In this document: piece by piece, positions 1 to 8,685 of the stretch
Numbering within the stretch: position 1 is the stretch's first letter
How the letters are laid out: each line of letters begins with the position of its first letter
Assembly: GCF_030814215.1 (NCBI RefSeq)
Contig: NZ_JAUSUT010000001.1
Coordinates: forward strand, 7,251,125-7,315,124
Length of the DNA: 64,000 bases
Source of the DNA: Amycolatopsis thermophila
Lineage (GTDB): Bacteria > Actinomycetota > Actinomycetes > Mycobacteriales > Pseudonocardiaceae
Direction of reading: 5' to 3'
Translations under genes and position numbers: made by a program
Notes under the pieces: generated by a model
Databases searched by the model: none
Seen by the model: the letters and a program-made list of their open reading frames with translations, nothing else
What the model was told of the DNA's origin: nothing

Positions 1-71
1 ACGTCGAACAGCTCCGCGCAGGAATGGGGCTGTGCGGGCGCCCCGCACTCGGCGCAACGTGTCACCGGCAT
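1..71 (-). CDS. Partial gene: N-terminus of a Cys-rich DUF5946-like protein
   Basis: Only the first 23 codons lie inside the window; the gene runs leftward off the edge. The ATG at 71 opens a frame with the pattern C-x2-CGAP-x4-SC-x2-LF, a small zinc-ribbon-like start that resembles actinobacterial DUF5946 proteins. A GGAGG-like sequence lies about 13 bases upstream. The gene is divergent from the DinB protein that starts at 162, so the roughly 90 bases between them must hold both promoters. The family name rests on a very short stretch and could be wrong; that this is a real coding start is more secure than the name. Confidence 0.45.
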   Translation of the reverse strand, partial: MPVTRCAECGAPAQPHSCAELFD

Positions 72-161
72 ACCGGCACGGTAGAACCTCCAGCGACGGG
101 AGTGTCGAGTCCGGCCCGTGCCGTTCGTCCTCGGGGTGTTGTCCGAGGAAGGAGTTCGGTC

Positions 162-725
162 ATGTTGGAGCAGTACCGGCGGGCGCAGGACGGGATGGAC
201 GCGGTGCTGGCGGCGGTGCCCCGCGGCCGGTGGGACGAGCCGTCGATGTGCGCGGAGTGGACGGTGCGGGACGTCGCCGGGCACGTGGTCTGGGGGCAGT
301 GGCAGATGCGGGCGTGGGCGACCGGCGAGGCGGACCCGCCGGGTGAGGGTGCGCCGGGAGCGCCGCACCCGGGCACCCTGGCCGGCGACGACCCGCTCGA
401 GACGTGGCGCAAGGCGCGGGCGGCGTCGGTGCCGGCGCTGACGCCGGAGGCGCTGGCGCGCACCACGCGGATCACCGGCCTCGGCGAGGTGCCCCTGGCC
501 GGGCTGGTGCCGCTGATGATCACCGACACGATCGTGCACAGCTGGGACATCGGGCACGCCCTGGGGATCGACGTCCGCCCGGACGCGGACCTGGTGGCGC
601 TGGCGGACGGCTGGGGCAGGGCCCACGTCGTCCGGCGGCCGGGGTTCTTCGGGCCGGAGGTGACAGCGCCCCCGGGGGCCGATGAGCTGACGCGGATGCT
701 CGCGTTCCTGGGGCGCGTGGCCTGA
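162..725 (+). CDS. TIGR03086-type DinB / mycothiol-dependent enzyme family protein
   Basis: 187-residue four-helix DinB-like protein. The family includes mycothiol-dependent maleylpyruvate isomerase; most members have unknown substrates. Recognisable features are the WTVRDVAGHVVWG segment near residue 35 and the late TIVHSWDIGHALG segment, whose histidines are the expected metal ligands. The ATG at 162 is chosen because GAGGAAGGAG lies 7 bases upstream; a longer reading frame starting at 24 has no such site. The last codons (MLAFLGRVA and stop) are also the first unit of the repeat array that follows, so the C-terminus may have been reshaped by repeat activity. Cytoplasmic; substrate unknown. 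Confidence 0.75.
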   Translation: MLEQYRRAQDGMDAVLAAVPRGRWDEPSMCAEWTVRDVAGHVVWGQWQMRAWATGEADPPGEGAPGAPHPGTLAGDDPLETWRKARAASVPALTPEALARTTRITGLGEVPLAGLVPLMITDTIVHSWDIGHALGIDVRPDADLVALADGWGRAHVVRRPGFFGPEVTAPPGADELTRMLAFLGRVA

Positions 726-1250
726 ACCGGGCGGCTCGGCGGGCGTGGGATCGGCCCGGCCGCGTTGCTCGGGGCCTACCGGCCGGCGAGGTGGTGGAAC
801 CGCGGGGCTCGCCCCGGGGCGAGGTCGCAGTGTCGAATGCTCGCGTTCCCTGGGCCGCCCGCCTGAACCGGGCGCCTTGGGCGGGCGCGGCACCGGCCCG
901 GCCGGGTTGCTCGGGCCGACAGGGCACGCCCCGCGGCCCGGCAGGTCGCGGAACCGCAGGGGCCGGGTCGCAGCGCGGAATGCCCGCACCGAGGGGCCGC
1001 CCCGCCTGAACCGGGCCGCTTGGGCGGGCGTGGAACCGGCCCGGCCGGGTTGCTCGGGCCCACAGGTCACGCCCGCCGCCCGGGTAGCGGCACCGCAGGG
1101 GCCCCGGTCGCGGTGCCGAATGCCCGCACCGCGGGGCGAGGTCGCGGTGCCGAATGCTCGCGTTCCCTGGGCCGCCCGCCTGAACCGGGCGCCTTGGGCG
1201 GGCGTGGAACCGGCCCGGCCGGGTTGCTCGGAGCCGCAAGCCACCCCCGC
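696..1250. repeat. Degenerate GC-rich repeat array downstream of the DinB gene
   Basis: Four related units are marked by the core CCTGAACCGGGC at 721, 862, 1005 and 1179, giving spacings of 141, 143 and 174 bases. Two copies share 54 identical bases (834-887 and 1151-1204). Each full unit carries a hairpin: CGCCCGCC at 856-863 pairs with GGCGGGCG at 880-887 in unit two. Each unit is followed by a conserved CGGCCCGGCCGGGTTGCTCGG block. The first unit overlaps the last codons and stop of the preceding gene, which suggests the array grew by duplication of the gene end and its terminator-like hairpin. Open frames here are by-products of GC content. Confidence 0.75.
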
Positions 1251-1295
1251 CCGCCGAAGGGCCGTCCTGGCGACAGTCGGCGGCGCAGTACCTGC

Positions 1296-1470
1296 GGCCC
1301 AGCCTGAGCGGCCCAGCCCGGGCCGACACCGGCCCCCGGCCCAATCCCGGCGGCCCAGTCCCGGCGGCCCACTCCCCGTCTGAGCCGCCCCGGCCTGGCC
1401 GGCCCTGGCCTGGCCAGTCCCAGCCTGAGCCGTGGCCTGGACGGCCCCGGCCTGAGCCACCCGGCCCTGG
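1296..1470. repeat. Short imperfect GGCCCAGYCC / CCTGGCC repeat tract
   Basis: A second low-complexity tract lies between the 140-base repeats and the GlxA-type gene. It contains many variants of GGCCCAGCCCGG, GGCCCAGTCCCGG and CGGCCTGGCCGGCC a few bases apart, with frequent CTGAGC. No credible coding frame is present. It lies past the 3' end of the GlxA-type regulator and could act as a loose terminator region, but no single strong stem stands out. Confidence 0.5.
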
Positions 1471-1476
1471 CGCCCG

Positions 1477-2442
1477 TCAGCCGCGGCTGCTCGTGTGGAA
1501 CCGTTGCTGGTAGGCGCGCGGCGAGACGCCCGCGTGCTGCACGAAGGCGCGCCGCAAGGATTCGACGCTGCCGAAGCCGCTCGCGAAGGCCGTTTCGGTC
1601 ACCGGGCGGCCCGCGTCGAGCATCGCCTTGGCCGCGTCGAACCGGATGAGCTCCACGTACTTCGCCGGGGTGGTGCCCAGTTCCTCCTGGAACAGCCGCG
1701 TCAGGTGGCGGGTGCTCAGTCCGGCCAGCGCGGCCAGCTTCGGCAGCGAGTGGTCGGCCGCCGGGTCGGCGGCGACCGCGTCGCACACCGCCCGCAGTGG
1801 CGGGGCCTTCGGCGCGGGCCCGCGCAGCGACGGCGAGAACTGCGACTGCCCTCCCGGCCGCTGCAGGAACACCACCAGCGACCGCGCGACACTGCGGGCC
1901 AGTTCGGCCCCGTGGTCACGTTCCACCAGCGCGAGCGCCAGGTCGATGCCGGCCGTGACCCCGGCCGAGGTGAACACCGGGCCGTCCTCGACGAAGATCG
2001 CGTCCGGCTCGACCTGGATCGCCGGGTGCGCCCGGGCCAGGGTCGCGGCGTGCTGCCAGTGCGTCGTCGCCCGGCGGCCGTCGAGCAGGCCCGCCGCGGC
2101 GAGGACGAACGTGCCGGTGCAGATCGACGCGACCCGCTTGGCCCGGCCCGCGATCGTGCGCGCGGCCCGCGCCAGCTCCGGCGGCACGGGGTGCGCCGGG
2201 AACACGTCGCCGCCCATGATCAACGCCGTGTCCAGCGGCCCGGTGTCGGCGGCGTCGACGTCGACGGGCACGCGCATGCCGGTCGAGGACGACACGTCCC
2301 GCCCGCCGGCCGAGCACAGCAGCAGTTCGTAGTCCGCGCCGAAGCGGTTGGCCTCGGCGAACACCTCACTCGGCCCGGCGAGGTCGAGCAGCTTGACGTC
2401 GTCGAAGACCAGTAGCGCCATCCGCCGTTTGCCCACGCCCAC
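1477..2442 (-). CDS. GlxA-family transcriptional regulator (DJ-1/PfpI domain plus AraC helix-turn-helix)
   Basis: About 321 residues. The N-terminal half is a DJ-1/PfpI-like domain (LLVFDDVKLLDLAGPSEVF start, then SICTGTFVLAAAGLLDGR at the elbow Cys region, around residues 105-125). The C-terminal part holds two AraC helix-turn-helix motifs (GLSTRHLTRLFQEELG and ASGFGSVESLRRAF). Family members sense small metabolites and activate nearby catabolic genes. The start is uncertain: GTG at 2442 or 2436, or ATG at 2421. It lies only 52 bases after the CitE-type lyase on the same strand, so it may be cotranscribed with the large operon and add a second layer of control. Confidence 0.85.
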   Translation of the reverse strand: MGVGKRRMALLVFDDVKLLDLAGPSEVFAEANRFGADYELLLCSAGGRDVSSSTGMRVPVDVDAADTGPLDTALIMGGDVFPAHPVPPELARAARTIAGRAKRVASICTGTFVLAAAGLLDGRRATTHWQHAATLARAHPAIQVEPDAIFVEDGPVFTSAGVTAGIDLALALVERDHGAELARSVARSLVVFLQRPGGQSQFSPSLRGPAPKAPPLRAVCDAVAADPAADHSLPKLAALAGLSTRHLTRLFQEELGTTPAKYVELIRFDAAKAMLDAGRPVTETAFASGFGSVESLRRAFVQHAGVSPRAYQQRFHTSSRG

Positions 2443-2494
2443 CCCCGGTGTCCCGTCTGGGGAGAGTATGCCGCGCGAGGTGCGGCGACCCGCG

Positions 2495-3319
2495 TCACTC
2501 CCCCGCGAGGGCCAGCACCGTGCGCGCCTGCTCCAGCATCGCCACGTCGAGGAACGTGCCGTCGGTCAGGGTGATCGCCCCGATGCCCGCCGCGGTGGCG
2601 TCGCCGAGGCGGGACAGCACCTCGCGGGCCCGCGACACCTCCTGCTCGCTCGGCAGGAACGCGGCGCGGATCGTGTCCAGCTGCGACGGGTGGATCGCGG
2701 TGCGGCCGCGGAACCCGAGAGCCCGGCCCGCCCGGCAGGACGCCGTCAGGCCGTCGAGGTCACGCACGTTCGTGTACGCCGACATCACCGGGGGCACCAG
2801 CCGCGCGGCGCGGGCGGCGACCACGACCCGGCTGCGCGCCCAGGCCAGCCCGGCGTCGTCGGTCACGCCCAGGTCCGAGCGCAGGTCCGCCTCGCCGAGG
2901 CCGATCGACGCCACCTGCGGCGAGGCGGTCGCGATCTCCAGCGCCCGCTCGATCCCGAGCGCCGACTCGATCAGCGGGTGCAGCTCGCGGCCGGGCAGCG
3001 CGGCGGCCAGCGCGCGGATCTCCTCCGGCGACTCGACCTTCGGGATCCGGGCGCCCACCTGCGGTGGCAGGGCCGCCACGGCGGCGACGTCGTCGGCGTG
3101 CCAGGGCGTGCTCACGTGGTTGATCCGGACCTGCACCCGCCGCCCGGCGGCCGGCAGCAGCTCGCGGACGGCGTCGCGCGCCGAGTCCTTCCGCGCCGGG
3201 GCGACGGCGTCCTCCAGGTCGACGAGCACCACGTCGGCCACCGACTGCAGCGCCTTGACGACCCGGTCCGGGCGGTCGGCGGGCACGTAGAGCAACGTCA
3301 GCGCGGGCACGGCCGTCAT
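2495..3319 (-). CDS. HpcH/HpaI aldolase / citrate-lyase beta (CitE-like) family protein
   Basis: 274-residue TIM-barrel CoA-ester lyase. Family members cleave beta-hydroxyacyl-CoA thioesters such as malyl-CoA, citramalyl-CoA or citryl-CoA. Seen are LLYVPADRPDRVVKAL at the start, the VLVDLEDAVAP motif, the RINHVSTPW strand, the PKVES motif, the IESALGIERALEIA segment and the late GRTAIHPSQLD motif. The ATG at 3319 overlaps the stop of the CoA transferase (ATGA). It is the last enzyme of the long LacI-controlled operon and sits directly after a CoA transferase, so the pair probably activates an acid to its CoA ester and then cleaves it. The exact acyl-CoA cannot be read from sequence. Confidence 0.85.
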   Translation of the reverse strand: MTAVPALTLLYVPADRPDRVVKALQSVADVVLVDLEDAVAPARKDSARDAVRELLPAAGRRVQVRINHVSTPWHADDVAAVAALPPQVGARIPKVESPEEIRALAAALPGRELHPLIESALGIERALEIATASPQVASIGLGEADLRSDLGVTDDAGLAWARSRVVVAARAARLVPPVMSAYTNVRDLDGLTASCRAGRALGFRGRTAIHPSQLDTIRAAFLPSEQEVSRAREVLSRLGDATAAGIGAITLTDGTFLDVAMLEQARTVLALAGE

Positions 3320-4524
3320 ACCGCCCCCTCCGCGCGCAGCCGCGCCACGTCGGCGGCCGAGAAGCCCAGCTCGTCCAGCACCGCGTCGGTGTCGGCGCCG
3401 TGCGCGCGACCGGTGTGCGCGATGACGCCGTCGTGGCCGGACAGCCGGAACACCGGGCCCTGCATCAGCGTCGGGCCCAGCTCGGGGTCCTCGATCTCGT
3501 GGATCGTGCCCAGCGCGCGGAACTGCGGGTCGGCGACGATGTCCGCGGCGTCGTAGATCGGCGCCACCGCCGCCTGCGCCGCCTCGAACTCGGCGACCAC
3601 CTCGTCCCGGGTGCGCTGCGCGATCCACGCGCCGACGGCCTCGTCCAGCTCGTCGGCGTGCTGGGCCCGCTCGGCGCCGCTGGCGAACCACGGTTCGTCG
3701 ATCAGGTCGGGGCGCCCGACGAGCCGCATCACGCGTTCGGCGATCGACTGCGCGGACGTCGACACCGCGACCCACTGCCCGTCGCCGGTGCGGTAGGTGT
3801 TGCGCGGCGCGTTGTTCACCGACCGGTTGCCGGTGCGCGGCTGCACCGAGCGCAGCTGGTCCCACCGCGTGATCTGCGGCCCGAGCATCGCCAGGATCGG
3901 CTCGACGATCGCGGTGTCCACCACCTGCCCGCGCCCGGTCCGCTCCCGCGCCGACAGCGCGACCATGATCGCGTAGGCGGTGGCCAGCGACGCGATGCCG
4001 TCGGCGAGCCCGAACGGCGGCAGCGTCGGCGGCCCGTCCGGTTCGCCGGTCGCGGCCGCGAACCCGCTCATCGCCTCGGCGAGCGTGCCGAACCCGGGCC
4101 GCCGCCGGTACGGCCCGGTCTGGCCGAACCCGGTGACCCGCGCCAGCACGAGCCGCGGGTTGCGCTCGGACAGCTCGTCGTAGCCCAGGCCCCAGCGCTC
4201 GAGCGTGTCCGGGCGGAAGTTCTCGATCACCACGTCCGCCCGCGCGGCCAGCGCCAGGAACACCTCGCGGCCGCCGGGTGTGCCGAGGTCGGCGGTGACC
4301 GTGCGCTTGTTGCGGCCGAGCGTCTTCCACCACAGGTTGACGCCGTCCTTGGCCACGCCGTGGTGGCGGGCCGGGTCCGGGCGGCGGGGGTGCTCGACCT
4401 TGATCACCTCGGCGCCCATGTCGCCGAGGTGCATCGCGGCCATCGGTCCGGCGAACAGGGTCGCCGCGTCGACGACCCGCAACCCGGCCAGTGCCCCGGC
4501 GGACGGATCACGGGACACGGTCAC
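3316..4524 (-). CDS. CaiB/BaiF (class III) CoA transferase
   Basis: 402 residues, full family length. Class III CoA transferases move CoA between carboxylic acids through an aspartyl-CoA thioester. Typical blocks are visible: LAGLRVVDAATLFAGPMAAMHLGDMGAEVIKVEHP at the N-terminus, then GRNKRTVTADL, ENFRPDTLERWGLGYDEL (holding the expected catalytic Asp) and VTGFGQTGPYRRRPGFGTL. GTG at 4524 is the start; it overlaps the stop of the upstream TIM-barrel fusion gene as GTGA, and its own stop overlaps the lyase start as ATGA. Coupling to the lyase suggests joint work on one organic acid, perhaps the aglycone released by the upstream hydrolases. Confidence 0.88.
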   Translation of the reverse strand: MTVSRDPSAGALAGLRVVDAATLFAGPMAAMHLGDMGAEVIKVEHPRRPDPARHHGVAKDGVNLWWKTLGRNKRTVTADLGTPGGREVFLALAARADVVIENFRPDTLERWGLGYDELSERNPRLVLARVTGFGQTGPYRRRPGFGTLAEAMSGFAAATGEPDGPPTLPPFGLADGIASLATAYAIMVALSARERTGRGQVVDTAIVEPILAMLGPQITRWDQLRSVQPRTGNRSVNNAPRNTYRTGDGQWVAVSTSAQSIAERVMRLVGRPDLIDEPWFASGAERAQHADELDEAVGAWIAQRTRDEVVAEFEAAQAAVAPIYDAADIVADPQFRALGTIHEIEDPELGPTLMQGPVFRLSGHDGVIAHTGRAHGADTDAVLDELGFSAADVARLRAEGAV

Positions 4525-6467
4525 GACCTCACCTCCGGCAGGTCCCAGGCGCAGCGGAACCCGACGGTCGCGCTGCGCGCCAGGCCGAGGCCCGGCAGGA
4601 GCAGTTTCACGCTGTAGTCCGGGTCGCGGCGCCCGCCTTCGACGTACCAGTCCGAGCCCTCGGCGCGGTAGTCGCTGCCGCCCTTGAGCATCACGAACCG
4701 GGTGCGCCCGTCGGAGTGCTCGCTCTCGGTCCAGTTCCACACGGCCGGTTCGCCGCGGCGCAGCAGCCCGGTCTCGCCGGCCAGCTGCCATTCGTCCTCT
4801 GTGGGCAGTCGCCCGCCGCGCCACGCGCAGTACGCGCGGGCGTCGTCGAGGTCGACGTAGGTGACCGGCGCGTCGGCGTCCGTGTTCCACGCCAGGAAGC
4901 GGTGCGGCTGCGCGGGACGGTAGCCGGTGCGTTCCAGGAACTCGGTGAACTGGGCGTTGGTCACCTCGGTCGCGGCGACCGCGACGGCGTTGGCCAGCTC
5001 GCCCGCGCGCTGGAGGGTGCGCGCGTCGTGCAGCCGCGGTGGCAGGGGTTTCCACTCGTCGACGTACGGCGCGCCCTGGTACATCCCGGTTTCCCGCGCG
5101 CGGTACCGCACGGTGAGCACGTACGGCCCGGCGGGCACGACCACCGCGTCCGGGTCGGGCTCGCCGGTGGTGCGGTCGGGGCGGCGGCGAACGGCGAGGC
5201 GGTGCGGGAACCGGGCGTCGGGGTCGTGCGGCATGTCCCGCAATGCTTCCCGGAGCCCGGGCAGCCAAGCGGGTTCCGGTGCACCGTCGGCGATCCGCAG
5301 GAACGCGGCGATCCCGCGCGCCGGCACGCCCGGTCCGAGAAGCGGTTCGGCGCCGGGCACGACCGGCCCGCGGTAGTCCGCGTCGCCCCGGTTGACGACC
5401 GTCCACAGTGTCAGGTCGCCGAGTTCCCAGCGGGATCCGTACACGCCCGCTTCTTCGGCGCCCGGAGCCAGTTCGGCCAGCGGCGTCCAGTCCCCGTGCA
5501 GCAGCAACTCCCCGGCCGCGCGCTGGACGGTCACCATGCGCCGGACGGTCGCCGCGTCCCGGCGGGACCAGCCCACCCACACGCCGAACACGACCTCCCA
5601 CACCATGACGCCGACGCCGTTGACCCACGCCGACTGCAGTTCCTCGGTGTGGTCGCGGTGCCAGCGGCGCACGTGGTGCTGCATGTGCCGCCGCTCGTAC
5701 CAGTGCGCGCGCAGCACCCCGGGCACGGCCGAGTCGGCGAAGAACTGCGCCCACGACGACGCGTGGTCGGAGATCCGCTCCACCGGCAGCTTCGACTCAC
5801 CCTCCAGCACGATGCCCGGTTTCGCGCGCTCCAGCGCCTCGACGAACTCCGGTTCGGCCTTCTTCAGCGTGTCGAGGAAGACCCCGTCCGCGCCGAGGTC
5901 GGCGACCAGCGACGCCAGTTCGGTGAGGTCGTCGCCGCCGCGACGGGTGCCGACGTCCCAGGGGTTGTAGTCGACGAACACGTGCAGGCCCGCGTCGTGC
6001 AGTTCGGCCACCAGTCCGGTCAGGCCGGGCACGTCGCGGTAGAAGTCCCACTGGTTGCGGTCGTCGAGGCCGATGACGGGGTAGGCGTGCCACAGCACGA
6101 CCGCGTCCAGCCCGCCGAACCGCTCGCGCGCGTCGGCCAGGAACCGCCCGGGGGTGAACCGGCCCCGCTCGAAGTCGTACAGCAGCTCGTCCCACAGCCA
6201 CACCTGGGCGACCGTGCGGCAGCTCGCGGCCCAGGCCGCGCCCGGCCGTTCGTAGGCGGCACCGGTGTAGCCGTGGCGCGCGCGGGCGTCCGCACGCCAC
6301 TCGCGCAGGCGCGCGCGCCACGCCGGGCGGTCGGCCGGATCGCGCGGGGCGGCGAAGATCTTCGCCTCGTCGAGCGCGACGAGCTGCTCCCCGGTGACGG
6401 GCCCGCGCGGGACGTCGGTGGGCCGGTCGATCGGGCGGGGCACGAGCGGGTCGAACGTGTAGGTCAT
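4521..6467 (-). CDS. TIM-barrel glycosidase-like domain fused to a formylglycine-enzyme-like (SUMF1) domain
   Basis: 648 residues in two parts. Residues 1 to about 390 look like a retaining-glycosidase-type barrel: DGVFLDTLKK, GIVLEGESKLP and MVWEVVFGVWVGWSRRD fall where barrel strands and acidic active-site residues are expected, followed by a small beta domain. Residues about 440-648 have the FGE/SUMF1 fold: ATEVTNAQFTEFLERTGY, DARAYCAWRGGRLPTEDEWQLA, VWNWTES and GFRCAW. In true formylglycine enzymes the RGGS block is followed by the catalytic cysteine pair; here KGGSDYRAEGSDWY has none, so this is a binding or EgtB-like variant, not a sulfatase activator. Coupled on both sides (ATGA, GTGA). 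No signal peptide, so it acts inside the cell. Confidence 0.7.
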   Translation of the reverse strand: MTYTFDPLVPRPIDRPTDVPRGPVTGEQLVALDEAKIFAAPRDPADRPAWRARLREWRADARARHGYTGAAYERPGAAWAASCRTVAQVWLWDELLYDFERGRFTPGRFLADARERFGGLDAVVLWHAYPVIGLDDRNQWDFYRDVPGLTGLVAELHDAGLHVFVDYNPWDVGTRRGGDDLTELASLVADLGADGVFLDTLKKAEPEFVEALERAKPGIVLEGESKLPVERISDHASSWAQFFADSAVPGVLRAHWYERRHMQHHVRRWHRDHTEELQSAWVNGVGVMVWEVVFGVWVGWSRRDAATVRRMVTVQRAAGELLLHGDWTPLAELAPGAEEAGVYGSRWELGDLTLWTVVNRGDADYRGPVVPGAEPLLGPGVPARGIAAFLRIADGAPEPAWLPGLREALRDMPHDPDARFPHRLAVRRRPDRTTGEPDPDAVVVPAGPYVLTVRYRARETGMYQGAPYVDEWKPLPPRLHDARTLQRAGELANAVAVAATEVTNAQFTEFLERTGYRPAQPHRFLAWNTDADAPVTYVDLDDARAYCAWRGGRLPTEDEWQLAGETGLLRRGEPAVWNWTESEHSDGRTRFVMLKGGSDYRAEGSDWYVEGGRRDPDYSVKLLLPGLGLARSATVGFRCAWDLPEVRS

Positions 6468-7357
6468 GACGCCTCCTCGACCTCCGCCGCGGCGGGAACG
6501 GCGTCCTGCGCGCCGGGGCGGGTGACCGCGAGCGCGGCCGCGACACCGGCTCGCCGGGCCGCCTCGGGGAGGGCCTGACCGCGGGCGAGCGCGGCGGCGA
6601 GAACACCGCAGAAGGTGTCGCCGGCGCCGGTGGTGTCGACGGCCTCGACCCGGATGCCCGGCACGCGCACGGGTTCACGGCCGCGTTCGGCGACCAGGCT
6701 GCCCTCCGCGCCGAGCGTGATGACCACGGCGGGCACCCGCTCCAGCAGCACTGCCGCGAGTTCCCCCGGCCCGCCCCGGGTCTGCGCGAGGTCGGCCGCC
6801 TCGTACTCGTTGACGATGAGCAGGTCGAGCGCGTTCCAGACGTCCGCGGGCAGGTCGCGGGAGGGTGCGGCGTTGAGGGCCATCACCGCGCCGGGGCGCC
6901 GGGCCGCGGCGGCCGCGCGCACCACGTCCAGCGGGATCTCCAGCTGGGCCAGCACGACGTCGGCGTGGGCGATGCGCTGCACGTGCCCGGGGGTCAGCTC
7001 GAGCCGGGCGTTGGCGCCCGGCGCGACGACGATCGCGTTCTCACCGTCCGGGGAGACGGTGATGAGCGCGGTGCCGGTCGGAGCGTCCACACGGGACACC
7101 TGATCGGTGCGGACGCCGGCCCGTTCCAGCGAAGCCAGCAGCAGTCCGGCGGATTCGTCGGTGCCGAGCGCGCCGGCGAACGTGGTGTCCGCTCCCCCGG
7201 CCCGGGCGGCGGCGACGGCCTGGTTCGCGCCCTTGCCGCCGGGTGTGCGGCGCAGGTCGCCGCCGAGGATCGTCTCCCCGCCCTTGGGGTGCCTCGGCAC
7301 CTCGACGACGAGGTCGACGTTGGCCGAGCCGACCACGACGACGCTTCCCTGGGTCAT
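6464..7357 (-). CDS. rbsK: PfkB-family sugar kinase, ribokinase-like
   Basis: 297 residues, usual ribokinase length. It carries the two family signatures: the N-terminal GSANVDLVVEVPRHPKGGET / GGKGANQAVAAARAG block and the C-terminal DTTGAGDTFCGVLAAAL block with the catalytic Asp. Ribokinase forms ribose 5-phosphate from ribose and ATP. Its place beside two ADP-ribosylglycohydrolase-type proteins and a sugar-type ABC importer fits phosphorylation of a pentose or nucleoside-like sugar released from the imported substrate. Start and stop overlap the neighbours by ATGA. The gene symbol is by family resemblance; related substrates such as deoxyribose or a nucleoside are possible. Confidence 0.75.
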   Translation of the reverse strand: MTQGSVVVVGSANVDLVVEVPRHPKGGETILGGDLRRTPGGKGANQAVAAARAGGADTTFAGALGTDESAGLLLASLERAGVRTDQVSRVDAPTGTALITVSPDGENAIVVAPGANARLELTPGHVQRIAHADVVLAQLEIPLDVVRAAAAARRPGAVMALNAAPSRDLPADVWNALDLLIVNEYEAADLAQTRGGPGELAAVLLERVPAVVITLGAEGSLVAERGREPVRVPGIRVEAVDTTGAGDTFCGVLAAALARGQALPEAARRAGVAAALAVTRPGAQDAVPAAAEVEEAS

Positions 7358-8685
7358 GCGTCACCTCGTTCCACGGTCAGGGCGGCGGTGCGGGCCGCGA
7401 GGTCGGTGATGCGCTGCTCCCCGCCGGGCAGGGAGGTCGCGATGCGGTTGTCGAGCGGTTTCGCCCACTGCGCCGGGACGCCGTGCAGGGCGCCGACGAC
7501 GCCGCCGACGGTGGCCGCGGCGGAGTCGGTGTCCCACCCGGCGGTGACGGCGATGGAGATGCTGCGGCCGAAGTCCCCGCCGCCCCGGGCGAGCGCGTAG
7601 GCGATGACGGCGGCGTTGTTGAGCACGTGCACCCAGTGCAGGTCACCGTACCCGGCGTGCAGGCGGTCCAGGCCGGAGTCCACGGTGTCCACGTCGGCGA
7701 GCGACCGTCCGAACCGGACCGCTCCGGCCAGCCGGCTGCCCGGCGGGACCACGGTTTCCGCCACGTCGAGGACCTCCTCGACGGTGTCGCACACCATCGA
7801 CGCGGACGCCAGCGCGGCGGCCCACATCGCGCCGTAGACGCCGTTGCGGGTGTGACTGAGGCGGGCGTCGGTCCACGCCAGACGGGCGGCCTCGCGGACG
7901 TCACCGGGCGAGACCCAGCCGAACACGTCGGTGCGGATGAGGGCGCCGATCCACTCGCGGAACGGGTTGTGGTGCGTGGCGGTCTCCGGCACCGGGCGCG
8001 CGTCGAGGATGTTGCGGTAGGCGGCCCGCTCGGCGGTGAAGACCCGGCCGGCGGGCAGGTTGTCCAGCCACAGCTGGGCGACGTCGTCGGTGGTGAACGC
8101 CCGGCCGTGCCGCTCGAGCAGGGTGAGGGCGAGCATCGGGTAGTTGAGGTCGTCGTCCTCCGGCATGCCGTCGATGTTCTCCTCGAGGGAGGTCGGGGCG
8201 GAGCGCCGGTTCCACGGCCACCGCGCCGCGACGTCGTCGGGCAGGCCGACCGCGGTGAACCAGCGGTCGAGCGGCCAGCGCCCGGTGGCCCGCAGGATTT
8301 CCGCGATGCCCTCGCGAGGGATCTTCTCGACCGGTTTGCCGAGCAGGCATCCGGCGGCACGGCCGGTCCACGCGTCCAGCACGCGCCCGCCGCGGGAGGG
8401 CAACCGCGGCGCGGGCGGGAGCAGCGCCACGATCGCGGCCCAGTCGTCCGGCTCCGCCGGGGCGGGCGGGACGGGCAGCGCGGCGAGTTCGCCGAGCAGC
8501 TCGCGGGCCAGCGCCCGCAGCTCCGGCGGCGCCGGGTTCGGCCCGGCCCCGCTGACCGCGGGCACCGGGTCGCCACCGGCCGCGACCCAGCGGTCCCGGA
8601 CCGCGGTGACGTCGCGCCCCTCGGCAGCGGACTGCACCAGCTCGTGCGCGAGCAGATCCTCGGGCTGTGCCCAGGTCAGCCTCAC
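7354..8685 (-). CDS. ADP-ribosylglycohydrolase-family protein with N-terminal extension
   Basis: 443 residues, longer than the usual 300-350 because of about 105 extra N-terminal residues with no clear motif. The DraG/ARH-type core starts near AWTGRAAGCLLGKPVEKIP. It keeps acidic metal-binding sites (EDDDLNYPMLALTLLERHG and GWDTDSAAATVGGVVGALHG) that bind two magnesium ions in the family. Members cleave the N- or O-glycosidic bond of ribosyl groups. The start is GTG at 8685, overlapping the stop of a 50-codon ORF; the stop overlaps the kinase start. A second, divergent family member lies two small ORFs upstream, suggesting two successive or alternative ribosyl-bond cleavages. Confidence 0.8.
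   Translation of the reverse strand: MRLTWAQPEDLLAHELVQSAAEGRDVTAVRDRWVAAGGDPVPAVSGAGPNPAPPELRALARELLGELAALPVPPAPAEPDDWAAIVALLPPAPRLPSRGGRVLDAWTGRAAGCLLGKPVEKIPREGIAEILRATGRWPLDRWFTAVGLPDDVAARWPWNRRSAPTSLEENIDGMPEDDDLNYPMLALTLLERHGRAFTTDDVAQLWLDNLPAGRVFTAERAAYRNILDARPVPETATHHNPFREWIGALIRTDVFGWVSPGDVREAARLAWTDARLSHTRNGVYGAMWAAALASASMVCDTVEEVLDVAETVVPPGSRLAGAVRFGRSLADVDTVDSGLDRLHAGYGDLHWVHVLNNAAVIAYALARGGGDFGRSISIAVTAGWDTDSAAATVGGVVGALHGVPAQWAKPLDNRIATSLPGGEQRITDLAARTAALTVERGDA

Noticed and set aside
520..1344. Long minus-strand frame of 274 codons and several plus-strand frames over the repeat array
   Set aside because: They are rich in Arg, Pro, Ala and Gly, repeat with the DNA units and show no family motif; this is what GC-rich repeats give in any frame.
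4521..6467. Calling the fusion protein a sulfatase-modifying formylglycine enzyme
   Set aside because: The catalytic cysteine pair is absent and no sulfatase gene lies in the window.
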